DNA of 64,000 nt, taken from positions 248,001-312,000 of the forward strand of contig NZ_LNRU01000005.1 of assembly GCF_001468225.1 (NCBI RefSeq), written 5' to 3'. This document shows positions 36,009 through 44,220 of the stretch, one piece after another. Below the pieces are notes generated by a model. It did not search any database and was not told the origin of the DNA. It saw only the letters and a program-made list of their open reading frames with translations. The position numbers were made by a program, and so were the translations under genes. The DNA comes from Sphingopyxis sp. H053. GTDB lineage: Bacteria; Pseudomonadota; Alphaproteobacteria; Sphingomonadales; Sphingomonadaceae. Position 1 is the stretch's first letter, and each line of letters opens with the position of its first letter.

Positions 36009-36833
36009 TCAATCGATGCGATTAAAACGCGTCGTTTCCAATTTTTGACGATTGTCGCTGGACCAGACAATCGTTTCGGTCATGGATTTCAGATCCTTGG
36101 CGACGGTGTAGACTCGCGTCGACACCCGCGCCCCGGCCTTTCCCAGTGTCATGACCAATGTGTCCGGCGCCGGCTGACGCAAGGCAACACTGTCGATGAA
36201 ATCCATATTTCCGGTGATCGGTACGGGGACGCCGTCCAGAGCGGCGGTCGATTCCGAATGCCTGCTGGAGCCGTCTGGCGCGACGATTTCGACACGCGTT
36301 GTCCATTTGCCATCTTGCGATGGACGGAACGTCATCGTGACCCGTTGAGGGCGTTCCTTTTCCGGCATGAGCGATGCGTCCAGCGACCAGCTTCCGACCA
36401 GCGGCACCGGCCTGGATGCAGCGCTGTAAACGGCGTTCGGTGTTTCGACCTGATCGGCGGAAGGGGAGACTGCGACCATTAATCCGGCAGCGGCCATGGG
36501 TATTGCGATGAGCATGACGATCATTCCTTTCGAACCGCGAACCCCGACGGTCGCGGCATGCGCCAAGTCCTTCACGGCGGGGCGCTCTTTCGAAAGATCG
36601 ATATTTTCGTCACAAGTTTTTTGGAGGTCCAGAAGGCGCGCCAATTCGCGGCTGCTGCCGACGCCCGTCTTGCGGCGGGCGGAGCGTAAACGCTCGTTAA
36701 TCGACGTTTCCGAACGGCCGAGGCGCGCCGCGATGGTCTTTACGGTATGCCCGGCGACCAACAGGCGCAGAATTTCCATTTCCCGGTCAGTGAGGCATGC
36801 GGACAAGCCGGGAGCAGGTTCATTGAACGACAT
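36009..36833 (-). CDS. Membrane-anchored LuxR-type (HTH) one-component regulator
   Basis: 274 residues in unusual order. A LuxR/GerE helix-turn-helix is at the N-terminus (about 13-72; LTDREMEILRLLVAGHTVKTIAARLG, then SETSINERLRSARRK). A linker is followed by one transmembrane helix (about 103-122, MIVMLIAIPMAAAGLMVAV). A periplasmic beta-rich domain of about 145 residues follows (LVGSWSLDASLMPEKERPQR ... MTETIVWSSDN), resembling lipocalin-like stress proteins. The DNA-binding domain would face the cytoplasm and the sensor the periplasm, as in ToxR/CadC but with a LuxR reader. No partner kinase is adjacent. The ligand is unknown. Confidence 0.8.
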   Translation of the reverse strand: MSFNEPAPGLSACLTDREMEILRLLVAGHTVKTIAARLGRSETSINERLRSARRKTGVGSSRELARLLDLQKTCDENIDLSKERPAVKDLAHAATVGVRGSKGMIVMLIAIPMAAAGLMVAVSPSADQVETPNAVYSAASRPVPLVGSWSLDASLMPEKERPQRVTMTFRPSQDGKWTTRVEIVAPDGSSRHSESTAALDGVPVPITGNMDFIDSVALRQPAPDTLVMTLGKAGARVSTRVYTVAKDLKSMTETIVWSSDNRQKLETTRFNRID

Positions 36834-36944
36834 GTCCTTTGCTCACCACAGCCTCACGAACAGGTCCATCCCAATTTATTTGGGAAACGGCAGCGCCGCC
36901 AAGTGAAATGCGGGCTTGGAGCCCCCCGCCGGATTCTGCGTCTC

Positions 36945-38258
36945 TTAACCCTTCGCCATCAGCTTCATCGTCATCGCGGTCAGTGCCTCGGTCGCGGTCG
37001 AAATCACCGCGGGCGCATCGGGCGCCCAGAAGGGCGAATGGAGGCTCGGCAAGGTGCGCCCTTCCTTCTTCGCCGCGTCATATTCGGCCTGCGGCACCCC
37101 GCCGACCCAGACGATCAGACTTTTGATGCTCTTGTCCTCGCGCCCGAAGCGGCTGAAATCCTCGCCGCCCATCACCGGCGGCATCTGGACGACGCGATCG
37201 TTTCCAAAGCTTGTTTTCAGATACGCCGCCATCTCCTCGGTGAATTCGGGGGTGTTGAAGGTCGAGGGCGTATATTCATTCTTGTCGACGCTCACGACGG
37301 GCATCTTGTCGTCGGGCATCCCCGCGGCGATCGCCTCGCCCTTTGCGATGCGCGCAATCCCGTCGAGCAGGTGGTCGCGCACTTCGTCGCTATAGCTGCG
37401 AACGGTAAGCTGGAGCTTCGCTTCGTCCGAAATGATATTGTGCTTCGCCCCGGCATGGAAGCTGCCGACGGTCACCACCGCGCTGTCGAGCGGGCTGATC
37501 TCGCGCGAGACGAGCGTCTGGAGCGCGCCAACGATGCGGCTCGCGAGCACGATCGGATCCTTGGTCGTCTGCGGATAGGCGCCGTGGCCGCCGACCCCCT
37601 TCACCGTGATGTCGACGCTGTCGACATTGGCGAGGGCATAGCCCGGCGTGTAGCCGATCTTGCCTGCCGGAAACTGCGCGGCGTCGTGGAACGCCAGCAC
37701 ATACTCCGGCTTGGGAAAGCGCTTATAGAGCCCGTCGGCGAGCATCATGCGGGCGCCCGCGCCGCGTTCTTCGGCGGGCTGGCCGATCATCACGAGCGTG
37801 CCCGACCATTTGGCCTTGTTCGCCGCCATCAATCGCGCGACGCCGACCCATGCGGTCATATGCGTGTCGTGGCCGCACGCGTGCATCACGCCGGTTTCGA
37901 CGCCCTCTTTCGTCGTCACGCGGATCTTCGACGCGCCAGGCAGGCCCGTCTGCTCGGTCACCGGCAGCCCGTCCATGTCAGCGCGCACCAGGACTACCGG
38001 CCCGGGGCCATTTTCCATCACCGCGACGATACCGGTGCCGCCGACCTTTTCGGTAACCTTGAAGCCCAGCTTGCGCGCCTCGGCGGCGAGAATGCCCGCC
38101 GAGCGGACCTCCATGAAGCTGAGCTCGGGGTTGGCGTGCAAATCCTTGTAGATCGCCATCAGCGACGGCATCTGCTTTTCGACCTCGCCGCCAAGCGTTT
38201 GCGCTCCGGCAGGAGCGGCCAAAGCCAGCGCCGCGGCGCTCATCAACAAAATTCGCAT
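36945..38258 (-). CDS. M20 family metallopeptidase/amidohydrolase, exported
   Basis: 437 residues. A Sec signal peptide (MRILLMSAAALALAAPAGAQ) precedes a full M20D domain. Metal-site motifs are HACGHDTHM (Cys/His ligands of the HippO type), GQPAEERGAGA (catalytic Glu pair) and a late GGEDFSRFGRE. Dimerisation-domain sequence lies in the middle (VTVGSFHAGAKHNIISDEAKL). This branch hydrolyses N-acyl, indole-acetyl or hippurate-like amides. Export to the periplasm suggests a role in scavenging. A DUF4893 lipoprotein gene lies 22 bp upstream on the same strand, in reverse order of transcription, so the lipoprotein would be read after another unit. Confidence 0.9.
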   Translation of the reverse strand: MRILLMSAAALALAAPAGAQTLGGEVEKQMPSLMAIYKDLHANPELSFMEVRSAGILAAEARKLGFKVTEKVGGTGIVAVMENGPGPVVLVRADMDGLPVTEQTGLPGASKIRVTTKEGVETGVMHACGHDTHMTAWVGVARLMAANKAKWSGTLVMIGQPAEERGAGARMMLADGLYKRFPKPEYVLAFHDAAQFPAGKIGYTPGYALANVDSVDITVKGVGGHGAYPQTTKDPIVLASRIVGALQTLVSREISPLDSAVVTVGSFHAGAKHNIISDEAKLQLTVRSYSDEVRDHLLDGIARIAKGEAIAAGMPDDKMPVVSVDKNEYTPSTFNTPEFTEEMAAYLKTSFGNDRVVQMPPVMGGEDFSRFGREDKSIKSLIVWVGGVPQAEYDAAKKEGRTLPSLHSPFWAPDAPAVISTATEALTAMTMKLMAKG

Positions 38259-38280
38259 ACTAATTCCCCTGTTGTTCTTT

Positions 38281-38925
38281 TTAGGTCGCCGGGACCAGTT
38301 CGATCACGTCGAGCAAGGATTCATACGCCGGCGCGGGCAGCACGAGCCGCCAGCGATTGTCGCCGATCCGCTCGATCAGCCCCGCCATGTCGCGCATCCG
38401 GTCGCTGCCGTAATTGACCGCCATCTTCTCATCGCCGAGTTCGAGCGTGCCGAGAAAAATCTGGCGCTTCAGATTGTCGGGAAAGATCAGTCCGACGGGC
38501 CGCTGCGACCCCGAGATCTTGGTCAGGCTCGACAGTCCCTGTTCGGGCGCGACGCGGCACCGGAACCAGCCATAGCCGATATAGGCGAGATCGCGGCGCG
38601 CCTGCGCCCCGACCTTGACCGTCCGGCACCGGTAATCGCCCGCGGGCAGATGCGGATTGGGCAAGGCCGCCATCGGTTGCAGCAGCACGCCTTCGCGGTC
38701 GATGTCGGCGCCAAAGCCTTTCGCGCGGGCATCGGCCAGTGCCGCCTGCCAGCTGCTGTACCAGCCGCGAATGCGCTCCTTGTCCTGCGTTGTCGCGGTG
38801 CCGCGCCACGTGCCCGTCTCCGCCGGAGCATCGGCGGCGGATGGCGGCATTGGCGGCACCGTTCGACAGGCGCTGACAGTCAAGCCCAGCATCAGGGCTA
38901 AAATCAAATTGGTACGACCCCTCAT
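38281..38925 (-). CDS. DUF4893 family lipoprotein
   Basis: 214 residues. The N-terminal signal has a lipobox (LTVSAC, Cys20). The rest matches the DUF4893 layout found in sphingomonads: DKERIRGWYSSWQAALADAR, then GDYRCRTVKVG, PEQGLSSLTKISGSQRPVG and a YGSDRMRDMAGLIERIGDNRWRL-type stretch near the end (split here). Its function is unknown. It lies upstream of the M20 peptidase gene with a 22-bp gap, so the two are likely cotranscribed, lipoprotein first. Confidence 0.85.
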   Translation of the reverse strand: MRGRTNLILALMLGLTVSACRTVPPMPPSAADAPAETGTWRGTATTQDKERIRGWYSSWQAALADARAKGFGADIDREGVLLQPMAALPNPHLPAGDYRCRTVKVGAQARRDLAYIGYGWFRCRVAPEQGLSSLTKISGSQRPVGLIFPDNLKRQIFLGTLELGDEKMAVNYGSDRMRDMAGLIERIGDNRWRLVLPAPAYESLLDVIELVPAT

Positions 38926-38996
38926 TCTCCGTCACTCCCCGGTCCGGTTGCGTTAACCTTAGGAGGGCGAAGGAAATAGCTCAAGGGCGCAGCCGA

Positions 38997-39782
38997 TCAG
39001 GCGGCCGTCCAGCCGCCGTCGACGCTGAGGTTCGCGCCGGTGATGTTGGCGGCCTCGTCGCGGGTCAGGAAGGATGCGATCGCCGCGACCTGCTCGACGG
39101 TCACGAACTGCTTCGTCGGCTGGCCCGCCAGCAGCACATCGTTGATGACCTGTTCGCGCGTCATGCCGCGCGCCTTCATCGTGTCGGGAATCTGGTTTTC
39201 GACGAGCGGAGTCCAGACATAGCCGGGGCTGATGCAATTCACGGTGATGCCCGCATCGGCGACTTCGAGTGCGACCGTCTTCGTCAGCCCCGCAAGCCCA
39301 TGCTTCGCGGTGACATAGGCCGATTTGAACGGCGAGGCGACGAGCGAGTGCGCCGACGCCGTCGCGATGATCCGTCCCCACTTCTTCTTGCGCATGACGG
39401 GTACGGCGTGGCGGATCGTGTGGAACGCCGCGGTCAGATTGAGCGCGATGATCATGTCCCATTTCTCCGGCGGGAAATCCTCGACCGGCGACACGAACTG
39501 CATGCCCGCATTGTTGACGAGAATGTCGACCCCGCCGAAATCCTTGTCGGCGCGTTTGAACATGTCTTCGATCTGTTCGGGCTTCGTCAGGTCGGCGCCG
39601 TCATAGGCGGCCGCCCCGCCGCTGATCGCTTCAAGCCCCTTGCGTTCGGTTTCGATCGCGTCGGCTTCGCCGAACCCGTTGATGATGATGTTCGCGCCTT
39701 CGGCCGCGAATGCCTTCGCAATCCCGAGTCCGATCCCGGACGTCGATCCGGTGACGAGGGCGGTCTTTCCTGTGAGGCGCAT
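38997..39782 (-). CDS. bdhA: 3-hydroxybutyrate dehydrogenase
   Basis: 261 residues; NAD-dependent oxidation of D-3-hydroxybutyrate to acetoacetate during polyhydroxybutyrate breakdown. SDR motifs are TGSTSGIG (11-18), NNAGMQF, IIATASAHSLVASPFKSAY with catalytic Ser, and YVTAKHG with Tyr/Lys. The family-specific loop VNCISPGYVWTPLVENQIPD and the terminal ITGANLSVDGGWTA are typical of BdhA. The ATG at 39782 starts MRLTGKTALVTG. It lies 39 bp downstream of a patatin-like protein gene, an arrangement seen in alphaproteobacteria. Confidence 0.93.
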   Translation of the reverse strand: MRLTGKTALVTGSTSGIGLGIAKAFAAEGANIIINGFGEADAIETERKGLEAISGGAAAYDGADLTKPEQIEDMFKRADKDFGGVDILVNNAGMQFVSPVEDFPPEKWDMIIALNLTAAFHTIRHAVPVMRKKKWGRIIATASAHSLVASPFKSAYVTAKHGLAGLTKTVALEVADAGITVNCISPGYVWTPLVENQIPDTMKARGMTREQVINDVLLAGQPTKQFVTVEQVAAIASFLTRDEAANITGANLSVDGGWTAA

Positions 39783-39821
39783 AAGATAGTCCTTTCGGTG
39801 GAGAGAGTAAGGGTCCGAACC

Positions 39822-40979
39822 CTAGGAAACGTCGGGCTCGGCCTTTGGTCGCAATGCGTTCGATTGCACCGCGAAACTGTCCGACCGCCCTTCGGCGATG
39901 CTTTCGGCGAGCAGGTGACCGTCTTTCATCGCGGCCTCGACCGCGTCGCGGCCGAGCGCCCAATTGACCTCCATCGTCGAGCGCGAAAATTCGAAATCGC
40001 GCGCGCCGGTCTGCCATGACGGCGGTTCGTGGATCAACTGGACGACGTTGAGCGCCTTGCAGTCGACCATCTTGCGCACCGCCTTGACCTCGGACAGGTC
40101 GGCGAACTCGGCCGGCAGTTTCTGCAGCATCCGGTCGATCAGCCGGTGTTCCTTGCGCCGCCGCACCAGTCCGTCCGAAATGCGGCGCGTCCGGCTGGAA
40201 AAGCGGATGTCCTTTTCGCGCGACCAGGCTTCTTCCATGTCGTGCGGGCGATCCCCGCGCGCGGGGAACAGGTCGACCTGAAACACCAGCATATCCTCGT
40301 TCGCCGACTCGACGACATGTTCGAGCGGCGTGTTCGACACGAGCCCGCCGTCCCAATACCATGTCCCGTCGATCTCGACCGGCGGCAGACCGGGCGGCAG
40401 CGCGCCCGAGGCGAGGATATGCCGCGCGTCGAGCGTTTCGAGCTTCGTGTCGAAATAGCGGAAATTGCCCGTCTCTACCGCAACGGCGCCGACCGACAGC
40501 CGCACCTTGCCGTTGTTCACCCGGTCCCAGTCGACCAGCCGGTCGAGTGTCTGGGCCAGCGGCGCGGTGTCGTAGAAACTGACCGCTTCGGGCGTCTGCC
40601 GCTCGGCAAAGGCGGGCGGCGGGAAGCGCGGGGTAAAGAAGCCGGGGACGCCGAACGCCGCGACCTGCCCCGCCGCCGCCATATGCGTCCACTCGCGCGC
40701 CCAGTCGCTGTCGACCGTCGGCAGCGAGGGCAGCGCCGACGACACGCCTTCCCAGAATTCGCGCATCTTGCCCACGGCCTGATCGCGTTCGTTCCCCGCG
40801 ATGATCGCGGCATTGACCGCGCCGATCGAAATCCCCGCCACCCAGTCGAGCTCGATGCCGAGATCGATCAGCGCCTCATACACCCCCGCCTGAAACGCGC
40901 CGAGCGCGCCGCCGCCCTGCAGGACAAGCACGACGAGGTCGGGAAGCGGAAGCGCGGCGCGGGCGGCACGGCGTGGCAT
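39822..40979 (-). CDS. Patatin-like phospholipase (DUF3734 type)
   Basis: 385 residues. The patatin core has the oxyanion loop GGGALGAF (22-29), nucleophile elbow GISIG (Ser51) and the catalytic Asp in YWDGGLVSNTP (about 210-220). The C-terminal third, with RRRKEHRLIDRMLQKLP, corresponds to DUF3734. Enzymes of this type are lipid acyl hydrolases, and several are linked to bdhA genes. A role in lipid or PHB-granule turnover is inferred only from the neighbour. The ATG at 40979 (MPRRAARAAL) is chosen; extension to 41030 adds a non-conserved stretch. It is divergent from the YpfJ-type metallopeptidase. Confidence 0.88.
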   Translation of the reverse strand: MPRRAARAALPLPDLVVLVLQGGGALGAFQAGVYEALIDLGIELDWVAGISIGAVNAAIIAGNERDQAVGKMREFWEGVSSALPSLPTVDSDWAREWTHMAAAGQVAAFGVPGFFTPRFPPPAFAERQTPEAVSFYDTAPLAQTLDRLVDWDRVNNGKVRLSVGAVAVETGNFRYFDTKLETLDARHILASGALPPGLPPVEIDGTWYWDGGLVSNTPLEHVVESANEDMLVFQVDLFPARGDRPHDMEEAWSREKDIRFSSRTRRISDGLVRRRKEHRLIDRMLQKLPAEFADLSEVKAVRKMVDCKALNVVQLIHEPPSWQTGARDFEFSRSTMEVNWALGRDAVEAAMKDGHLLAESIAEGRSDSFAVQSNALRPKAEPDVS

Positions 40980-41132
40980 GGACTCGGGGGATCCTTGATT
41001 TGCGGGTGCAAGATTTGTGCACCGCAACACAGCCTATTGCAATGGCTCGATTATATGCGAAGCCCCTTCCAATTGCCCGGCGCTGCTGTAACTATCGCGG
41101 TCGAACGAGCATTTTACCGGTGGAGAAGCCCC

Positions 41133-42044
41133 ATGCGCCTCGACGATTATGATCCCGGTGACGACATCCGCGACCTGGGCCGCGGTAGCGGCGGCGGTTT
41201 CGGCGGCGGTGGGGGCGGCGGTCTCGGCGGGCTTCTCATCGGATTTCTGCCGATGCTGCTCGGGCGCAAGATGGGTTGCGGCACGATCCTGCTGATCGGT
41301 GCGGCCGCTTTCTTCCTTCTCGGTCCCGGCGCCAATATGCTCAGCAGCGGCGGCGGCACCGCCGATCCGGCCGTGGACAGCCGTAGCGGCGCCAATGTTG
41401 CCTGTGATACCGCGAGCGAACGCTTTGCGTGCAACGTATTCGGATCGACGCATACGGTTTGGGAGGGTCTGATCACCGGCTATCGCAAGCCGACGCTCAA
41501 TTTCTATGAACAATCGACGCGCAATTCGGGCTGCGGCGCCGCAAGCTCGGCGATGGGCCCCTTCTATTGTCCCGCCGACCAGGGCGTTTATCTCGACACC
41601 AGCTTCTTCCGCGAACTCGAACAGAAATTCGGCGCCGCGGGCGACGCGGCACAAGCCTATGTGATCGCGCACGAAGTCGGCCATCATATCCAGACGATCA
41701 GCGGCATTTCGGATCAGGTCCGCCGCGCGCAACAGCGCGCCTCGCAGGCCGAAGGCAATGCGCTGCAGGTCCGCATGGAGCTTCAGGCCGATTGCTACGC
41801 CGGCGTCTGGGCGGCGCGCGCCAGAAACAGCGCGGGCCAGCCCGTCATGGAAGAGGGCGACATGGAAGAAGCGATGCGCGCCGCGAACGCCATCGGCGAC
41901 GACACGCTGATGCGCTCGGCGGGGCAGCGGCCGGTGCCCGAAAGCTTCACCCACGGCACGAGCGAACAGCGCATGAGCTGGCTGCGCCGCGGCCTGCAAT
42001 CGGGGGATCCGCGCCAGTGCGACGCGTTCGGCGCGGCCGGCTGA
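41133..42044 (+). CDS. Neutral zinc metallopeptidase, YpfJ family
   Basis: 303 residues. A charged head (MRLDDYDPGDDIRDLGRG) and a glycine-run (about 18-32) precede one membrane helix (GTILLIGAAAFFLLGPGANM). The neutral-zincin domain follows, with AYVIAHEVGHHIQ (HExxHH, His180-His185) and the downstream Glu in MELQADCYAGVW. Substrates are not known for this family. GGAGAAG lies 5 nt before the ATG at 41133. The 3' end overlaps the GTG start of the next gene by 28 bp in another frame. Confidence 0.9.
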   Translation: MRLDDYDPGDDIRDLGRGSGGGFGGGGGGGLGGLLIGFLPMLLGRKMGCGTILLIGAAAFFLLGPGANMLSSGGGTADPAVDSRSGANVACDTASERFACNVFGSTHTVWEGLITGYRKPTLNFYEQSTRNSGCGAASSAMGPFYCPADQGVYLDTSFFRELEQKFGAAGDAAQAYVIAHEVGHHIQTISGISDQVRRAQQRASQAEGNALQVRMELQADCYAGVWAARARNSAGQPVMEEGDMEEAMRAANAIGDDTLMRSAGQRPVPESFTHGTSEQRMSWLRRGLQSGDPRQCDAFGAAG

Positions 42045-43300
42045 TCGCAGCGCTCGCGGCGGCACTCGCCGCAGCGCCCGCATCGGCCGAAACCCTCTAT
42101 CTCCAGACGGGGCGGCTGATCGACGGCGTCTCGAACGAGGTCCGCACCGGCCAGTGCATCACCGTCGAAGCCGAGCGCATCAAGGCGGTCGGCGCCTGCG
42201 GCAAAGCGCCCGCTGGCGCGAAGGTCGTCGACTGGTCGGGCTTCACCGTGCTTCCCGGCCTGATCGATCTCCACACCCATCTCGCCGATCTCGGCCAGAG
42301 CGCCGACCTTGCCGCACCAATGAAGGCATCGCCCGCCGAAACCGCGCTCGTCGGCGCGCGCAACGCGCGCGTGACGCTGGGCGCGGGTTTTACGAGCGTG
42401 CGCGACGTTGGCACCTATCGCGGCCTGACCGACGTGACGCTGCGCAATGCGATCGAGCGCGGCGACGTGCCCGGGCCGCGCATGTGGGTCGCGGGCGCTT
42501 ATCTCACCATCCCGAAGGGCGGCGGCGAACTCAACGGCGTGGTTCCGAACGAACAGCTGCCCCCCGACATGCGCCTCGGCGTCGCGGCGACGCCGGAGGA
42601 AGCCGCGGCGAAGACGACGTACCTGCTCGACCATGGCGCCGACTTCATCAAGACGATCGCGACGGGCGCGGTGCTGGCGATCGGCACCGAACCCGGCGCG
42701 CCCGAAATGACCGTCGAGCAGCTGCGCGCGGTCGTGAAGGTCGCGCATGCCCGCGGCAAGAGGGTCACCGCGCACGCGCACGGTGCGATCGGCATCCAGA
42801 ATGCGATCAACGCCGGGGTCGACAGCATCGAACATGCGAGCCTGGCCGATGAGGCGACGCTGCAGCTTGCAAAAAAGCGCGGCACCTGGCTCGCGATGGA
42901 CATCTACAACGGCACCTATATCGACGAGGTCGGCACGAAAGAGGGCTGGCCCGAGGAATATCTGCGCAAGAACCGCGAGACGACCGATGCGCAGCGCGCC
43001 GCTTTCCGCCGCGCGGTCGAGCTGGGCGTCAACATCGGTTATGCCACCGACGCGGGCGTCTATCCGCACGGGCTCAACGCGCGGCAATTTCGCAATATGG
43101 TCAAATATGGGATGACGCCGATGCAGGCGATCCAGTCCGCGACCGGGCGCGCGGCAGAGGAAATGGGGCGCGGCGACGTCGGCGCGATCCTGCCCGGCCG
43201 CTATGCCGATTTCATCGCGGTGAAGGCCGATCCGCTCGCCGACATCACCGTGCTCGAAAAGATCGACCATGTGATGAAGGGCGGCGCGATCGTCCGTTAG
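42017..43300 (+). CDS. Exported metal-dependent amidohydrolase
   Basis: 427 residues. A basic signal peptide (MRRVRRGRLIAALAAALAAAPASA) is followed by a complete amidohydrolase. The metal ligands are HTH in VLPGLIDLHTHLAD, a Lys in DFIKTIATG, His in VTAHAHG and SIEHASL, and Asp in IGYATDAGVYPHG. The C-terminal sandwich is GAILPGRYADFIAVKADPL. The pattern is close to Xaa-Pro dipeptidase-like and imidazolonepropionase-like proteins. The GTG at 42017 overlaps the preceding peptidase gene by 28 bp and is the only start that keeps the signal peptide. The stop TAG overlaps the stop of the convergent HPP gene. Confidence 0.88.
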   Translation: MRRVRRGRLIAALAAALAAAPASAETLYLQTGRLIDGVSNEVRTGQCITVEAERIKAVGACGKAPAGAKVVDWSGFTVLPGLIDLHTHLADLGQSADLAAPMKASPAETALVGARNARVTLGAGFTSVRDVGTYRGLTDVTLRNAIERGDVPGPRMWVAGAYLTIPKGGGELNGVVPNEQLPPDMRLGVAATPEEAAAKTTYLLDHGADFIKTIATGAVLAIGTEPGAPEMTVEQLRAVVKVAHARGKRVTAHAHGAIGIQNAINAGVDSIEHASLADEATLQLAKKRGTWLAMDIYNGTYIDEVGTKEGWPEEYLRKNRETTDAQRAAFRRAVELGVNIGYATDAGVYPHGLNARQFRNMVKYGMTPMQAIQSATGRAAEEMGRGDVGAILPGRYADFIAVKADPLADITVLEKIDHVMKGGAIVR

Positions 43301-44058
43301 GAACCGACCTTTTCGGGCTTCCGCTTTTTCGCTTTTTCCGCCGCAAGCTTGCTGCCCGCCAGGGCAAGCTGCGCCTTGGCGACGCGCTCCGCGGCGTGCG
43401 CCTCGGCGCGCGCCAGCAGCAAGGCGAGATCCTCGCGGCTGATATCGAACGTTTCGCCCAGATCGGCAAGCGCGCCGTCGATATCGTCCATCAACAGCCC
43501 GACCGGCTCCTGCGGCACCGCCTTCCCGTCGACGGGCCGCGCGCGATGCGGATAGCTGTGCCCCGAAAAACGGTGGAACAGCATGCCGACGCCCACGAGG
43601 ATCAGCGAATTGATGAGCACGGGCACAAGGAAATCGGCGACATGTCCCGAAAAGCTCTGCCAGCCGAGCACCGCGCTGAGCGCGACCGCGCCGCCCGGAG
43701 GATGCAGGCAGCGCGCGAGCGACATCATCAAGATGGCGGCCGAGACCGCCAGCGCGGCCGCGAAGGCGGGCTCGCCGATCGCCTGCGCCACGACCACGCC
43801 GAAGATGCCCGAAATGACGTTGCCGCCGACGATCGACCAGGGCTGGGCGAGCGGGCTCGCGGGCACGGCGAACAGCAGCACCGCCGACGCGCCGATCGGT
43901 GCGATGATCCACGGCATCGTGACCGGGAACATCGCCGCGCAGATCAGGCCGGCAAAGCTGATCCCGACGAGCGCGCCCACGCTGGCGACCACCCGGTCGC
44001 GCAGGCTCGCGCCCGCCAGCAGCGGTAAAAAAATCCGACTCGAATCCGGCTTCGCCAC
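43297..44058 (-). CDS. HPP family integral membrane protein
   Basis: 253 residues. About five membrane helices form the HPP domain: ISFAGLICAAMFP, WIIAPIGASAVLLFAVP, SPLAQPW, then the name-giving LHPPGGAVALSAV. The C-terminal about 85 residues are a cytosolic charged tail rich in Ala/Lys (LLLARAEAHAAERVAKAQLAL) that may form a coiled coil. HPP proteins have been linked to nitrite transport in plastids and cyanobacteria; the bacterial role is uncertain. The GTG at 44058 has AAGGAG 7 nt upstream. Its stop codon shares two bases with that of the convergent amidohydrolase. Confidence 0.88.
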   Translation of the reverse strand: MAKPDSSRIFLPLLAGASLRDRVVASVGALVGISFAGLICAAMFPVTMPWIIAPIGASAVLLFAVPASPLAQPWSIVGGNVISGIFGVVVAQAIGEPAFAAALAVSAAILMMSLARCLHPPGGAVALSAVLGWQSFSGHVADFLVPVLINSLILVGVGMLFHRFSGHSYPHRARPVDGKAVPQEPVGLLMDDIDGALADLGETFDISREDLALLLARAEAHAAERVAKAQLALAGSKLAAEKAKKRKPEKVGS

Positions 44059-44220
44059 AGATATCTCCTTGAACGCGGCCCGATGGCGCATCGGACGCGG
44101 CGGCGCCAGAGAGGTTTGATTTATTATCGCCAAGCCCCGATTTTCAGCGGCAGCGGGGAATCGAGGCGAGCGCGGTCGGTTCGTCCTTGAACCCGCGCGG
44201 CGCATCGCTAAACCGCTTTC

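Noticed and set aside
35797..36048. Small plus-strand frame after the crotonase gene
   Set aside because: No ribosome site and no recognisable pattern; it overlaps the end of the LuxR-type regulator in antisense.
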